Source: Pseudomonadota bacterium (GTDB taxonomy: Bacteria; Pseudomonadota; Gammaproteobacteria; Burkholderiales; Thiobacillaceae). Taken from it: DNA of 64,000 nucleotides. The stretch spans positions 62,001 to 126,000 of the forward strand of contig JAKADC010000006.1 in the NCBI GenBank assembly GCA_021820845.1, given 5' to 3'. The notes below the pieces were generated by a model, which saw only the letters and a program-made list of their open reading frames with translations, did not search any database and was not told where the DNA came from. The position numbers and the translations under genes are program-made. Position 1 is the stretch's first letter. Every line of letters starts with the position of its first letter. Of this stretch, positions 53,127-63,773 are shown piece by piece.

Positions 53127-53888
53127 ATGGACCAAACTGCAGAGCATTCCCTGAGCAAGGTGCCGGAAGTGACGCTGATGTTCTGGATCATCAAGATCGC
53201 CGCAACGACGCTCGGCGAAACCGGCGGCGACGCCGTCTCGATGTCGATGAATCTCGGGTATCTCCTCAGCACCTTTGTTTTCGCGGCAATTTTTCTCGTG
53301 ATGGTGGCCGCGCAGGTCAAGGTCGACCGCTTCAATCCCTGGCTGTACTGGACGACCATCATTGCGACGACGACCGTGGGGACGACGCTCGCCGACTTCG
53401 CCGACCGTTCGCTGGGAATCGGTTACGCCGGCGGCGCGTCGGTCCTGTTTGCCTTGTTGCTGGCGTCGCTCGTGCTCTGGCACCGGACGCTCGGCTCGGT
53501 TTCCGTCGACAGCATCCGCTCGCCCAGGGCCGAGATGTTTTACTGGATCACGATCATGTTCTCGCAGACGCTGGGCACCGCGGCGGGCGACTGGACCGCG
53601 GATACGGCCGGGCTGGGCTATGCCGGGGGCGCCATCGTTTTCGGCGTTCTCCTGGGCGCGGTCGTCGCGGCGTATTTCTGGACGAGAATCTCGAGAACGC
53701 TGCTTTTCTGGGCGGCGTTCGTTCTGACGCGTCCGCTGGGCGCCGTCGTCGGCGATTTCCTCGACAAGCCGGTCAGTGCGGGTGGCCAGGCGCTGAGCCG
53801 TTACTCGGCTTCGGCGGCGATCATCGCGTTCATCCTGACCTGCATCCTGGTTTTCCCCCAGCGCGCGGCGAAAACACGCGGGACGTGA
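53127..53888 (+). CDS. COG4705-type membrane protein, copy C
   Basis: A 253-residue protein very close to copy B at 8150 (shared FWIIKI-ATTLGETGGDA-SMSMNLGYLLST and IATTTVGTTLADFADRS). All four W-x9-G-x4-D repeats are present. The start at 53127 has aaggag upstream. Unlike copies A and B it has no two-component system beside it. Confidence 0.85.
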   Translation: MDQTAEHSLSKVPEVTLMFWIIKIAATTLGETGGDAVSMSMNLGYLLSTFVFAAIFLVMVAAQVKVDRFNPWLYWTTIIATTTVGTTLADFADRSLGIGYAGGASVLFALLLASLVLWHRTLGSVSVDSIRSPRAEMFYWITIMFSQTLGTAAGDWTADTAGLGYAGGAIVFGVLLGAVVAAYFWTRISRTLLFWAAFVLTRPLGAVVGDFLDKPVSAGGQALSRYSASAAIIAFILTCILVFPQRAAKTRGT

Positions 53889-53947
53889 CCTCGCGCGGCC
53901 CGTCGCGGCGCGCCAGCCATCCGCCTGAAGCCCGTTCTCGTGGATAA

Positions 53948-55366
<1,419 letters not shown>

Positions 55367-55400
55367 GCCGGGCCGATGCGGTCCGGCGATTGGAGCTCAC

Positions 55401-56243
55401 ATGTCCGAATATGCACTCGACATAGACCTCGCCGATTTCACGCAACACGTCATCGAGGAATCGAAGCGGCGACCGGTGGTGGTCGATTTCTGGGCGCCCT
55501 GGTGCGGCCCGTGCAAGTCGCTGAAGCCGATCCTCGAAAAGCTCGCGGCCGAATACGGCGGCAAGTTCCTGCTCGCCAAGATCAATTCGGACGAGAACCA
55601 GGAGCTTGCGGCGCGCTACGGCGTGCGCGGGATCCCCAGCGTCAAGGCCTTCGTCAACGGCGAGCTGGTCGACGAGTTTTCCGGCGCATTGCCGGAAGGC
55701 GAGGTGCGGGCGTTCCTCGATCGCCTGGTTCCCGGCCCCGCCGATGAATTGAGCCGGCAGGCGGCGGCTGTGCGCGCCGCGGGCGATGCGGCCGGCGCGC
55801 TGGAACTGCTGGCCGAGGCCTCGAGGATGGATCCGGGCCATATCGGCGTGCGGCTCGACGCGGCGGAAATCATGCTCGACCTGAACGAGGCCGACGAGGC
55901 GCGTCGCCTGCTCGGCGGCGTGCCGGACGACGCCGATCCGCGCGTGCCGGCCTTGAAGGCCCGCCTGCAATTCATGGGCGTGACCGGCGAGGACGAGGCC
56001 GCGCTGAGCGCGCGGGTGGCGGCGAACGAGAATGACCTGGACGCCCGGCTGAAGCTTGCCAACCTCCTGGTCGCCGCCGGCCAATACGAAGCGGGCATGG
56101 ACCAGCTGCTGGAAATCGTCCGGCGCGATCGCGCCTTCGAGGACGACATCGGGCGCAAGACGTTGCTGTCGGTGTTCAACCTGCTGGGCGGAGGCGAACT
56201 GGTGAGCCGCTACCGCCGCCTGCTGGCCAGCGCGCTGAACTGA
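55401..56243 (+). CDS. cnoX: Thioredoxin-fold co-chaperone with TPR domain (CnoX/YbbN-like)
   Basis: A 280-residue protein: thioredoxin domain at about 1-108 with an intact WCGPC site, then helical repeats (about 115-280) ending FNLLGGGELVSRYRRLL. E. coli CnoX has SQHC and lacks reductase activity; the CGPC here suggests a redox-active form. It protects unfolding proteins under oxidative stress. It lies 34 bp after purB. Confidence 0.88.
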   Translation: MSEYALDIDLADFTQHVIEESKRRPVVVDFWAPWCGPCKSLKPILEKLAAEYGGKFLLAKINSDENQELAARYGVRGIPSVKAFVNGELVDEFSGALPEGEVRAFLDRLVPGPADELSRQAAAVRAAGDAAGALELLAEASRMDPGHIGVRLDAAEIMLDLNEADEARRLLGGVPDDADPRVPALKARLQFMGVTGEDEAALSARVAANENDLDARLKLANLLVAAGQYEAGMDQLLEIVRRDRAFEDDIGRKTLLSVFNLLGGGELVSRYRRLLASALN

Positions 56244-56251
56244 GCGGCGGT

Positions 56252-56812
56252 TCAGTCGATCGCCTGGTAGCGCACCGCGACGATCTCCACCTCACGCCGT
56301 CCTTCGGGCGTCTGCACACTGACCATGTCGCCTTCGCGCGCCTTCAGCAGCGCGCGCGCCATCGGCGAGATCCAGGCGATGCGGCCACGTCCGGCATCGG
56401 CTTCGTCGATACCGACGATGGCGTAGGTGGATTCATGGCCGTCCCGATCGGCAACGGTGACGGTGGCGCCGAAGAAAACCTGGTCGGTGTCCTCACGCGC
56501 GGCGGGGTCGACGACTTCGGCGTGTTCGAGGCGCCGCGAGAGGAAACGGATGCGCCGGTCGACCTCGCGCAGGCGTTTCTTGCCGTAGATGTAGTCGCCG
56601 TTTTCTGAGCGGTCGCCGTTGCCCGCCGCCCAGCTGATCGTCTCCACCAGCTTCGGGCGCTCGACCTTCCACAGCTGGTTGAACTCCGCATCGAGCCGCG
56701 CGTAGCCCGCGGGCGTCATGTAATTCTTAGACCCGGCGGGCAGCGCCGGCGCGGCGAAGTCGTCCTCGTCGGCGTCCGCCGTATCGGTTTCCTTGACGAA
56801 TGCTTTATTCAT
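56252..56812 (-). CDS. greB: Transcription elongation factor GreB
   Basis: A 186-residue Gre factor: N-terminal coiled coil (MTPAGYARLDAEFNQLWKVERPKL, GDRSENGDYIYGKKRLREVDRRI) and a C-terminal FKBP-like domain. The ENGDYIYGKKRL motif is of GreB type. A 35-residue acidic N-terminal extension precedes it. It rescues backtracked RNA polymerase. Convergent with cnoX, 8 bp apart. Confidence 0.92.
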   Translation of the reverse strand: MNKAFVKETDTADADEDDFAAPALPAGSKNYMTPAGYARLDAEFNQLWKVERPKLVETISWAAGNGDRSENGDYIYGKKRLREVDRRIRFLSRRLEHAEVVDPAAREDTDQVFFGATVTVADRDGHESTYAIVGIDEADAGRGRIAWISPMARALLKAREGDMVSVQTPEGRREVEIVAVRYQAID

Positions 56813-56845
56813 TTTGCATAAGACACCCTTCGGCAAGCGCCTCGT

Positions 56846-57046
56846 TCATCGCCCCAGCAGATGGACCAGCAGCGAGAGCGCGAGCGACGTGAGAATGACG
56901 CTGGCGAAGGGGAAGTAGAATGTGCCCCGTTTATGCCGGATCCGGACGTCGCCCGGCAGCCGGCCGAGCCCGAGGCGCTCCAGCCAGGGCGTGAGCAGGC
57001 CCAGCACCAAGAGTGCCAGAACGAGTGTCACCAGCCATTTGATCAT
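56846..57046 (-). CDS. DUF2905 small membrane protein
   Basis: A 66-residue protein with two helices around GRLPGDVRIRHKRGTFYFPF, the DUF2905 core. Function unknown. It lies 33 bp upstream of greB on the same strand and 16 bp from the divergent tcdA start. Confidence 0.88.
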   Translation of the reverse strand: MIKWLVTLVLALLVLGLLTPWLERLGLGRLPGDVRIRHKRGTFYFPFASVILTSLALSLLVHLLGR

Positions 57047-57062
57047 GTGGGGATTTTAGCCG

Positions 57063-57797
57063 ATGGATGCAGCACTGCCGCCGCAATTCGAACGCACCCG
57101 GATCCTGCTCGATGCCGATGAGCAGGCACGGCTTGCCCGTGCACACGTCCTGGTGGCGGGGCTCGGCGGCGTCGGATCGTATTGCGCGGAGGCACTGGCG
57201 CGTGCAGGAGTCGGGAAGCTCGTGCTCATCGACCACGACGTCGTCGCCGTGTCGAACATCAATCGCCAGTTGCCCGCGCTGCTCTCCACCGTCGGGCAGC
57301 CGAAAGCCGAACTGATGGCCGCGCGCATCCGCGACATCAACCCGGCGTGCGAACTCACCGTCGTCCGGGAATTCCTGATTCCCGAGACGGTGGCCGACAT
57401 CGTGCCGGCCGACGCCGACTTCGTCGTCGACTGCATCGACTCGCTCAACTGCAAGGTCGCGCTGGTCGCCAGCAGCGTCGAGCGCGGCCTCAAGGTCGCG
57501 TCCAGCATGGGTGCCGGCAACAAGCTCGACCCCACCCGCATCCGCATCGCAGACATTTCGAAGACCGAGATGTGTCCGCTTGCTTCGGTGATGCGCAAGC
57601 GGCTCAGGAAGCGTGGCATCACACAAGGCGTGCTGACCGTGTTCTCCGACGAGCCGGGACGCGCGCCGCTGCCGCCGCAGCCCGTCGAGGGGCGCGGCCG
57701 CGACCGCGCGGTTAACGGAACCATCAGCTACATGCCGCCGCTGTTCGGGCTGATGCTGGCAGGCGCGGTGGTGCAGCGACTGATCGCGCAGCCCTAG
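57063..57797 (+). CDS. tcdA: tRNA threonylcarbamoyladenosine dehydratase
   Basis: A 244-residue E1-like (ThiF/MoeB) enzyme with GLGGVGSYCAEALARAG, the adenylation segment SNINRQLPAL and DFVVDCIDSLNCK, and ISKTEMCPLASVMRKRLRK, typical of TcdA/CsdL. It cyclises t6A to ct6A at tRNA position 37 using ATP. The start is 16 bp from the divergent DUF2905 gene. Confidence 0.92.
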   Translation: MDAALPPQFERTRILLDADEQARLARAHVLVAGLGGVGSYCAEALARAGVGKLVLIDHDVVAVSNINRQLPALLSTVGQPKAELMAARIRDINPACELTVVREFLIPETVADIVPADADFVVDCIDSLNCKVALVASSVERGLKVASSMGAGNKLDPTRIRIADISKTEMCPLASVMRKRLRKRGITQGVLTVFSDEPGRAPLPPQPVEGRGRDRAVNGTISYMPPLFGLMLAGAVVQRLIAQP

Positions 57798-57821
57798 CCC
57801 GCTTCGGCAATCGCGCGAGCG

Positions 57822-58025
57822 CTATTGCTGCGTCGCGTCGTCGATCTGCTTGCGCTGTGCCTGGGCCGCGGCCGTCACCTGGCCGTCGACCGCCCGCGCT
57901 TTCTCGATCGCCTGGATCTGCGCTTGAAACGCCGGATTGGGCTCGGAGGCGGTTTTTGGATGCGGCGCTGGGCCGCCGTCGCAGGCGGTCAGGATCAGCG
58001 CAAGCGGAATCAGGGTCCATTTCAT
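57822..58025 (-). CDS. Small lipoprotein
   Basis: A 67-residue protein with a lipobox LTAC at about residues 14-17 after a short signal MKWTLIPLALI. The mature part is about 50 residues of Ala/Gln/Lys with a helical heptad look (QAQIQAIEKARAVDGQV). No family recognised. It may be a small envelope lipoprotein. Lies between tcdA and the divergent ELM1-like gene. Confidence 0.7.
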   Translation of the reverse strand: MKWTLIPLALILTACDGGPAPHPKTASEPNPAFQAQIQAIEKARAVDGQVTAAAQAQRKQIDDATQQ

Positions 58026-58184
58026 CGTGCGGTCTCCGGTCGCCCGGCGCATGCCGGCAGGGCCCAAGTTTACTCCGGGCCCGGGTCGCCGGACGGGAAA
58101 ATCCTCCGCGCCGCGCGCGATCGGGCGCGCGGCTTCACGTACCATAGCGCGAAATCTTTTGGACACTCACGCGGATCGCACGCA

Positions 58185-59141
58185 ATGCAAGCCAAGACCT
58201 GTTGGGTTCTGACCGTCGGCATACCGGGCATGGACAACCAGTCCATCGGTCTGGCCCATGCGCTGGGGCTGGAGGTGGTGCAGAAACGCATCGAGCCCGT
58301 CGCGCCCTGGAAGCACCTGCCGCCGCAGCTTTGGCTCGCGCCGCTGCGTTTTCTGGGTCCGAACAGCGACGCCTTCGAACCGCCCTGGCCGGACGTCGTC
58401 ATCGGCACGGGACGGCTGACGGTCGCCGTCGCACTGGCGATCAAGCGCGCCAGCGGCGGCCGCACGTTCAATATCCGCATCCAGGACCCGCACGCCGCGT
58501 ACGACGAATTCGATGCGATCGTCACGCCGCGGCATGACCGGTGCGACCGCCCCAACGTCATCGCCACGCTGGGCGGCCTGCACACGATCACCCCCGACCG
58601 TATTCGCGAGGCCGGTGCGCGTTTCGCGGAAAAGTTCGCCTACCTGCCGCATCCGCGCGTGGCGGTGCTGGTCGGCGGCACCAACAAATGCTATCGGCTC
58701 ACGCCCGAGATTGGACGCACGCTGGGAAGGCAGCTGGCGGCGCTTTCGCAATCGACCGGGGCGGGCATCCTGCTCACGCCGTCGCGACGCACCGGAGCCG
58801 ACGTCGAGGCCGCGCTGCGCGACGCGTTGGCGGATAGCCCGGCGTACATCTGGGATGGCGCAGGCGAGAATCCGTATCTCGCCTATCTTGCGCTCGCCGA
58901 CTACATCGTGGTGACGGCGGATTCGGTCAACATGGTCTCGGAGGCCGCGGCCACGGGCAAGCCCGTTTTCGTGGTGGAACTGGAAGGCGGCTCCCGGAAG
59001 TTCCGGCTGTTTCACGAGGCCATGCGCGCCGGCGGATACACGCGGCCGTTCACCGGGAAACTCGAAAGCTGGAGCTATCCGCCGCTCGACGATCTCGGCA
59101 GCGTGGCGCGCGAGATCCGCACGCGCCTGGCGGCGTACTGA
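58185..59141 (+). CDS. ELM1-family protein (mitochondrial-fission ELM1-like glycosyltransferase fold)
   Basis: A 318-residue protein with TVGIPGMDNQSIGLAHALG, IGTGRLTVAVALAIKR, IQDPHAAYDEFDAIVTPRHD and VVTADSVNMVSEAAATGKPVFV, the bacterial ELM1 family with a GT-B-like fold. Its role in bacteria is unknown, though relatives often lie with lipopolysaccharide genes. Start 58185 is preceded by no strong ribosome site, but upstream Met codons would extend it past family length. Confidence 0.85.
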   Translation: MQAKTCWVLTVGIPGMDNQSIGLAHALGLEVVQKRIEPVAPWKHLPPQLWLAPLRFLGPNSDAFEPPWPDVVIGTGRLTVAVALAIKRASGGRTFNIRIQDPHAAYDEFDAIVTPRHDRCDRPNVIATLGGLHTITPDRIREAGARFAEKFAYLPHPRVAVLVGGTNKCYRLTPEIGRTLGRQLAALSQSTGAGILLTPSRRTGADVEAALRDALADSPAYIWDGAGENPYLAYLALADYIVVTADSVNMVSEAAATGKPVFVVELEGGSRKFRLFHEAMRAGGYTRPFTGKLESWSYPPLDDLGSVAREIRTRLAAY

Positions 59142-59186
59142 CCGTGCACGCCTGCGCGTTCGGCGGGGTCGATCCTCGACCGGGCG

Positions 59187-59735
59187 TCAGGATTCATCCA
59201 GCAGCCCTGTCGGCAAGCCGTCGATGCTGACCCGGTTTTTCTCACGCCAGTAGTCGACCAGGCCCTGCACGCCCTTTTTTTCCGCCCAGCGCGCGAGCGT
59301 CTCGCGCTCGCCGCGATAGGTATACAGCGGTACGGCGTAGCCGCACGAGGTCTGCACCGATTCGATATCGAGCACGATGATCTGGCGCTCGGCGGGCAGC
59401 GCGGGAAAGTGGCGGCGGAACTCATCCCATTCGGCGTCCTGGCGGTGCACGGCGCGGCCGTGTCCATACAGGCGCAGGATCAGCGGATCGGCTTCGAAAC
59501 TGCACCACATCATCGTCATGCGCCCGTCGTGTGCCAGATGCGCGGCGGTCTCGTTGCCGCTGCCGGTGAGGTCGAGGTAGGCGACGCGCCGGCTCGAGAG
59601 CACGCGCAGGCTGTCCATGCCTTTGGGCGACAGGTTGAGGCGGCCGACCGCCGTTCCCGTTGCGGTGAAAAAAATCTTCTGCCCGGCGATGAAGGCGCGA
59701 TGTTTTTCTTCGATTTCGGGGTAGAAGCGTGCCAT
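59187..59735 (-). CDS. Pyridoxamine 5-phosphate oxidase-family flavin-binding protein
   Basis: A 182-residue split-barrel protein: FYPEIEEKHRAFIAGQKIFF, NLSPKGMDSLRVL, YLDLTGSGNETAAHLAHDGRM. This subgroup binds FMN or haem and is not the true PdxH. Coupled to the LON-domain gene by TGATG; third in ubiX-LON-PNPOx. Confidence 0.85.
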   Translation of the reverse strand: MARFYPEIEEKHRAFIAGQKIFFTATGTAVGRLNLSPKGMDSLRVLSSRRVAYLDLTGSGNETAAHLAHDGRMTMMWCSFEADPLILRLYGHGRAVHRQDAEWDEFRRHFPALPAERQIIVLDIESVQTSCGYAVPLYTYRGERETLARWAEKKGVQGLVDYWREKNRVSIDGLPTGLLDES

Positions 59736-60325
59736 CAGTTGATCTGCTTTCTGATGAAGCCGGTGAGGATGCGCAGGCGCGTGACGCTGTCGTTCAGTTC
59801 GAGCAGGTCCTGCTTGATCGAGAGCTTGAGCGGCAACACTTCGGACAGCCGGTAGCCGACCCATGCGGCGTTGCCGAAATCGTGCGGCGTCGGAAAATGT
59901 CCCGCGCCGTGGTCGTCGATGATGTGGCGCAGGATCTCGGCGGCGAGCTCGAGCTCGCGCGGCACCGGCGTCGCAGGGTCGGCGCTGACATCGTCCACGT
60001 CTCCGATCAGGAGGCCGTCGGGCTCGGTGCGGATGGCGCGAATGACGAACCGTTCCTGCGCTCGCGTCTGGATATGCAGGATGCCGGTCTCGGGCATGTC
60101 CCATTCGGTGACGGTCACGCGGGTGCCGACCGTGTAGGGCACCGCCGGCGCGCCGGTTTCGCTGCCTTCGCGGATGCCGCACACGCCGAACGGTGTGCCG
60201 TCGGCGATGGCCCGTTTGATCATCTCCAGGTAGCGCTGCTCGAAGATCCGGAGCGGCAGGCATCCGCCAGGAAATACCAGGGTGTTGAGCGGAAACAGCG
60301 GAAGCGGGTATCGCGTGCCGCTCAC
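59735..60325 (-). CDS. LON peptidase N-terminal (substrate-binding) domain protein
   Basis: A 196-residue stand-alone LON-N domain ([44 protein letters not shown]). No protease or ATPase domain follows. GTG start at 60325 overlaps the ubiX stop (GTGA). Such proteins are widespread and of unknown target. Confidence 0.87.
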   Translation of the reverse strand: MSGTRYPLPLFPLNTLVFPGGCLPLRIFEQRYLEMIKRAIADGTPFGVCGIREGSETGAPAVPYTVGTRVTVTEWDMPETGILHIQTRAQERFVIRAIRTEPDGLLIGDVDDVSADPATPVPRELELAAEILRHIIDDHGAGHFPTPHDFGNAAWVGYRLSEVLPLKLSIKQDLLELNDSVTRLRILTGFIRKQIN

Positions 60326-60939
60326 CGCTCCTCGCCCCAGCGCGCCATCAGCGTATGCCCGACGCCCAACTGGTCGAGAATGCGCGCGACGATGAAGTCG
60401 ACGATGTCCTCGACGGTCTGCGGACGATGATAAAAACCGGGGTTGGCCGGCAGGATCACCGCGTTCATCTTCGCCAGCGCCAGCATGTTTTCGAGGTGGA
60501 GCGCGGAGAACGGCGCCTCGCGCGGCACGACGATGAGCATCCTCCGCTCTTTCAGCATCACGTCGGCGGCGCGTTCGATCAGGTTGTCGGAGAGGCCGTG
60601 CGCGATCGCGGCGAGCGTCCCCATCGAGCACGGGCAGACCACCATCGCGTCCGCCGGGTTGGAACCCGATGCAACCGGCGCGTTCCAGTCCTCGCGGCCG
60701 AATACGCGCAACTGCCCGTCCCGCGCACCCAGGCTTTCGGAAAGCTGTCGTTCCAGGTCGCCCGCACGCGCGGGCAGCGTCACGCCGAGCTCCTGCTTGG
60801 CAACGATGTGCGCGGCCTGCGACACCAGCAGATAAACCTGCAGGTCGGCGGCCAGCAGGCATTCGAGCAGGCGCAGGCCATAGGCCATGCCGGATGCGCC
60901 GGACAGCGCGAGGGTGACGGTTTTCAGGGAAGGGTGCAT
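60322..60939 (-). CDS. ubiX: Flavin prenyltransferase UbiX
   Basis: A 205-residue flavoprotein with [48 protein letters not shown] and [17 protein letters not shown]. It makes prenylated FMN for the UbiD decarboxylase of ubiquinone synthesis. First gene of the trio on the minus strand. The 77-bp gap to 61016 holds no gene. Confidence 0.93.
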   Translation of the reverse strand: MHPSLKTVTLALSGASGMAYGLRLLECLLAADLQVYLLVSQAAHIVAKQELGVTLPARAGDLERQLSESLGARDGQLRVFGREDWNAPVASGSNPADAMVVCPCSMGTLAAIAHGLSDNLIERAADVMLKERRMLIVVPREAPFSALHLENMLALAKMNAVILPANPGFYHRPQTVEDIVDFIVARILDQLGVGHTLMARWGEER

Positions 60940-61016
60940 GGCCCGGATTGTCGCCCGGATGCCGCCAATAATCTACCGCGCCACGGCGGGGCGGAGGCCG
61001 CTGCGGTTCGGAATCC

Positions 61017-61622
61017 TTATGGGCTTTGGCGGCAGGCCGGTTCCTGCGTGCCGCCCGCCCCCGGCTCGCAGCCGCTCGCAACCATTCCTGGCGGCCATCC
61101 CTGGTCCGACGCGGGGGCGGCAAGCATGCGCGCCACGATGAGGCCGTTGACCGTTCCGAACACCAGCGCGGCGGCGGCGAAAACGGGCGACAGCTTGATC
61201 AGCGAGGCGGCGGGCAGCAGCCAGATGCCGACGAGCGCGAGTTGTCCGCCGATGTGGCCGAACGCCGCCAGCACCGACAGGCTGACCGGGCCGAAATGGC
61301 GCGGGGGCAGGTGGCGAGCCACCGCCAGGACCGACAGGCTGACGAAGGCGCCGGACGCCGACAGCCAGAAACCCGGCGCGAACAGGCTGCCGAGCAGCAG
61401 CCCGCCGGCGAGCACGCGCAGGCCCGACACCCAGGCGGCCGCGCGCCAGCCGTATTGCAGCAGCACCAGCAGGATGACGATGTTGGCGAGTCCCGGTTTC
61501 ACCCCGGGAATCGGGCTAGGCAGCGCGGCTTCGGCGAGCGTGAGGCCGATCGCCAACGCGGCCAGCCGCGCGATGCGGCGGTCGTCGTCATGGATCGGAA
61601 GTTCAATAGCCGAGCGTGTCAT
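61017..61622 (-). CDS. Gx-transporter family protein (heptaprenyl-diphosphate synthase component I-like)
   Basis: A 201-residue protein with five hydrophobic helices. ALPSPIPGVKPGLANIVILLVLLQYGW and FGHIGGQLALVGIWLL are the Gx-transporter hallmarks. The family is linked to quinone and Rnf-type genes; the substrate is unknown. It overlaps the NusG-domain-II gene by 20 bp. The 30-residue C-terminal tail is unlike the family and may be an extension. Confidence 0.83.
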   Translation of the reverse strand: MTRSAIELPIHDDDRRIARLAALAIGLTLAEAALPSPIPGVKPGLANIVILLVLLQYGWRAAAWVSGLRVLAGGLLLGSLFAPGFWLSASGAFVSLSVLAVARHLPPRHFGPVSLSVLAAFGHIGGQLALVGIWLLPAASLIKLSPVFAAAALVFGTVNGLIVARMLAAPASDQGWPPGMVASGCEPGAGGTQEPACRQSP

Positions 61623-61968
61623 ACGCGGTGGTCCGGCCGCGAATTTCGAGGCTGACCTGATTGGGGAGGCAGAGCGCGGCCTGGCCGGATTGCGTCAGCC
61701 ACCCCTGCTTGACGCAGAGCTGGCGCGGCGACGGGTCGCGCGCGATGCGGGCGCGGCCCGGCTGGATTTCGATGTGCGTCGTGCCGAGCGGTCCGCCGAC
61801 GGCAAAGGTCCGGGCCTGGGCCAGCGACGCGGTTTCCACGATCTGGCCGGCGGCGCGGATGACGACCGTGTCGCCATGCTTGCCGCCCCAGGCCCAGAGG
61901 GTCAATGCGATGACGAGGCTGCCGCTGGTCAGCAGCACGCCTAGGTCGCCCGCGCGCAGCCCGGCCAT
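61603..61968 (-). CDS. NusG domain II-containing membrane-anchored protein
   Basis: A 121-residue protein: one N-terminal helix (AGDLGVLLTSGSLVIALTLWAW) then a beta-barrel like NusG domain II (GGPLGTTHIEIQPGRARIARDPSPRQLCVKQGWL). It usually accompanies the Gx-transporter gene, as here. The ATG at 61968 overlaps the rapZ stop as TGATG and is preferred to a TTG one codon earlier. Confidence 0.85.
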   Translation of the reverse strand: MAGLRAGDLGVLLTSGSLVIALTLWAWGGKHGDTVVIRAAGQIVETASLAQARTFAVGGPLGTTHIEIQPGRARIARDPSPRQLCVKQGWLTQSGQAALCLPNQVSLEIRGRTTAYDTLGY

Positions 61969-62804
61969 CAACTGAGCCCCCGGTGCCGCACCAGCACCTG
62001 CTCGCGTTCACGGAACGCGGCGGCCAGCGTTTCCGCGAAATACACGCTGCGGTGCCGGCCGCCGGTGCAGCCGATGGCGACGGTCAGATAGGCGCGGTGG
62101 TCGCGTATGAAGCACGGCAGCCAGTTTTCCACGAAGCCGCGGATGTCGGCGAGGAGCGCCATCGCATTGGGGCTGTCTTCGAGGAAGGCCTTCACCGGCT
62201 GGTCGCAGCCGGTGAGCGGGCGCAGTTCCGCCACATAGTGCGGATTGGGCAGGCAGCGCACGTCGAACACCAGATCGGCGTCGAGCGGGATGCCGTGCTT
62301 GAAGCCGAACGATTCAAACAGCAGCGTGATGCGCGACCGGTCCTGGCCGATCAGATCCTTGATCCACAGGCGCAGCGCGGCGACGGAGAGATCGCTCGTG
62401 TCGATGCGGTGCGCCAGCGGCGCGATGTCGGCCAGCATCTCGCGTTCGAGCTGGATCGCCTCCTGCAGCGAGACCGTGTCGCCGGAGAGCGGGTGGCGGC
62501 GCCGCGTTTCGGAAAAGCGCTGGACCAGCGTCAGCGTCTTGGCTTCGAGGAAAACGACCCGCAGGTCCGCGCCTTGGTCGCGCAGCGCCTCCGCGATCTG
62601 CGGCAGGTGCGCGAAGCTTGCGCTGCTGCGGGCGTCGATCGCGATCGCGATGCGCGTTTGCCCTTCCTGCCTCAGGTAGTCCACGAGCGGTTGCAGCATG
62701 GCGAGGGGAAGATTGTCGACACAGTAGTAGCCGACGTCTTCGAGCACCGCGATGGCGATGCTCTTGCCCGAACCCGACAAACCCGATACGAGGACGATCT
62801 GCAT
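61968..62804 (-). CDS. rapZ: RNase adapter / nucleotide-binding protein RapZ
   Basis: A 278-residue P-loop protein: Walker [23 protein letters not shown] and [16 protein letters not shown]. In E. coli RapZ guides RNase E to the GlmZ RNA in amino-sugar control. Next to hprK and ptsN as in most betaproteobacteria. TGATG overlap with hprK. Confidence 0.95.
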   Translation of the reverse strand: MQIVLVSGLSGSGKSIAIAVLEDVGYYCVDNLPLAMLQPLVDYLRQEGQTRIAIAIDARSSASFAHLPQIAEALRDQGADLRVVFLEAKTLTLVQRFSETRRRHPLSGDTVSLQEAIQLEREMLADIAPLAHRIDTSDLSVAALRLWIKDLIGQDRSRITLLFESFGFKHGIPLDADLVFDVRCLPNPHYVAELRPLTGCDQPVKAFLEDSPNAMALLADIRGFVENWLPCFIRDHRAYLTVAIGCTGGRHRSVYFAETLAAAFREREQVLVRHRGLS

Positions 62805-63757
62805 CAGCTTTCCCCGTCGATGGCGGCCTGCTGGCGCTTGATGAACTGCTCGACCGGATTGATGCCGCGGCTCTTGAGGATATGGTTGCGCACCGCGACC
62901 TCGACCAGCACCGCGAGGTTGCGGCCCGCCGCGACCGGGATGCGCACCTTGGGGATGGCGACGCCAAGGATGGTCTCGGTCGACGCCACCATGTCGAGGC
63001 GGTTGAGGCCGACTTCGCCAATCTCCTCGGGATGCACCAGTTCGACGATCAGCCTGAGGTTCTTTTGCAGCTTCACGGCCGTTTCGCCGAACAGGAAACG
63101 GATGTTGAGAATGCCGAGGCCGCGCACCTCGAGGAAGTCGCGCAGGAGCACCGGACAGTTGCCCTCGAGCGTGTCCGGCGCGACGTGCTTGAGCTCGACG
63201 ATGTCGTCCGCCACCAGGCGGTGGCCGCGCGTGACCAGTTCGAGTGCCAGTTCGCTCTTGCCGACGCCGGCATCGCCCTTGATCAGGACGCCCATGCCCA
63301 GCACTTCTAGAAACACGCCGTGCCGCGAGGTCGTCTCGGCCAGGCTTTGCGTGAGGTAATGCCCCAGATAGGACATCAGGGCCGGACTGGCGAGGGTCGA
63401 GGTGAAAAGAGGCGTCCCGGTGCGCTCGGCCGCCTCGCACAGAAGCGGCGGGGCGGCTTCGCCGTTGGAAATGACGACGGCGGCGAGCTCGTTCGAAAAC
63501 AGGTGGTCGATGGAATCCTGGAGGGCGGAATGCGCCAGGCTCCGCAGATAGTCCATTTCGGCGCACCCCAGCACCTGCACGCGGTTGGGGTGAACGAAAT
63601 TCATATGCCCGATGAGCGCGAGCGCCGGCTTCTGGACGGTTTCGGACGACAGCGAGCGTTCGCCGCCGCGACGCCCGGCCACCCACTCGAGGCTCAGCTG
63701 TTCCGCGAGGTCGCGGAACATGGCCTCGACAGAGACGTGCTTGATCTTTTCGTCCAT
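62804..63757 (-). CDS. hprK: HPr kinase/phosphorylase
   Basis: A 317-residue enzyme with Walker [11 protein letters not shown] at about residue 160, the HPrK signature [17 protein letters not shown], and GHRLVADD. It phosphorylates HPr or NPr on Ser in response to ATP. In a PTS-poor betaproteobacterium it most likely serves the nitrogen-type PTS with ptsN upstream. Confidence 0.95.
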   Translation of the reverse strand: MDEKIKHVSVEAMFRDLAEQLSLEWVAGRRGGERSLSSETVQKPALALIGHMNFVHPNRVQVLGCAEMDYLRSLAHSALQDSIDHLFSNELAAVVISNGEAAPPLLCEAAERTGTPLFTSTLASPALMSYLGHYLTQSLAETTSRHGVFLEVLGMGVLIKGDAGVGKSELALELVTRGHRLVADDIVELKHVAPDTLEGNCPVLLRDFLEVRGLGILNIRFLFGETAVKLQKNLRLIVELVHPEEIGEVGLNRLDMVASTETILGVAIPKVRIPVAAGRNLAVLVEVAVRNHILKSRGINPVEQFIKRQQAAIDGES

Positions 63758-63773
63758 GCGCGCGCCCGACCGC

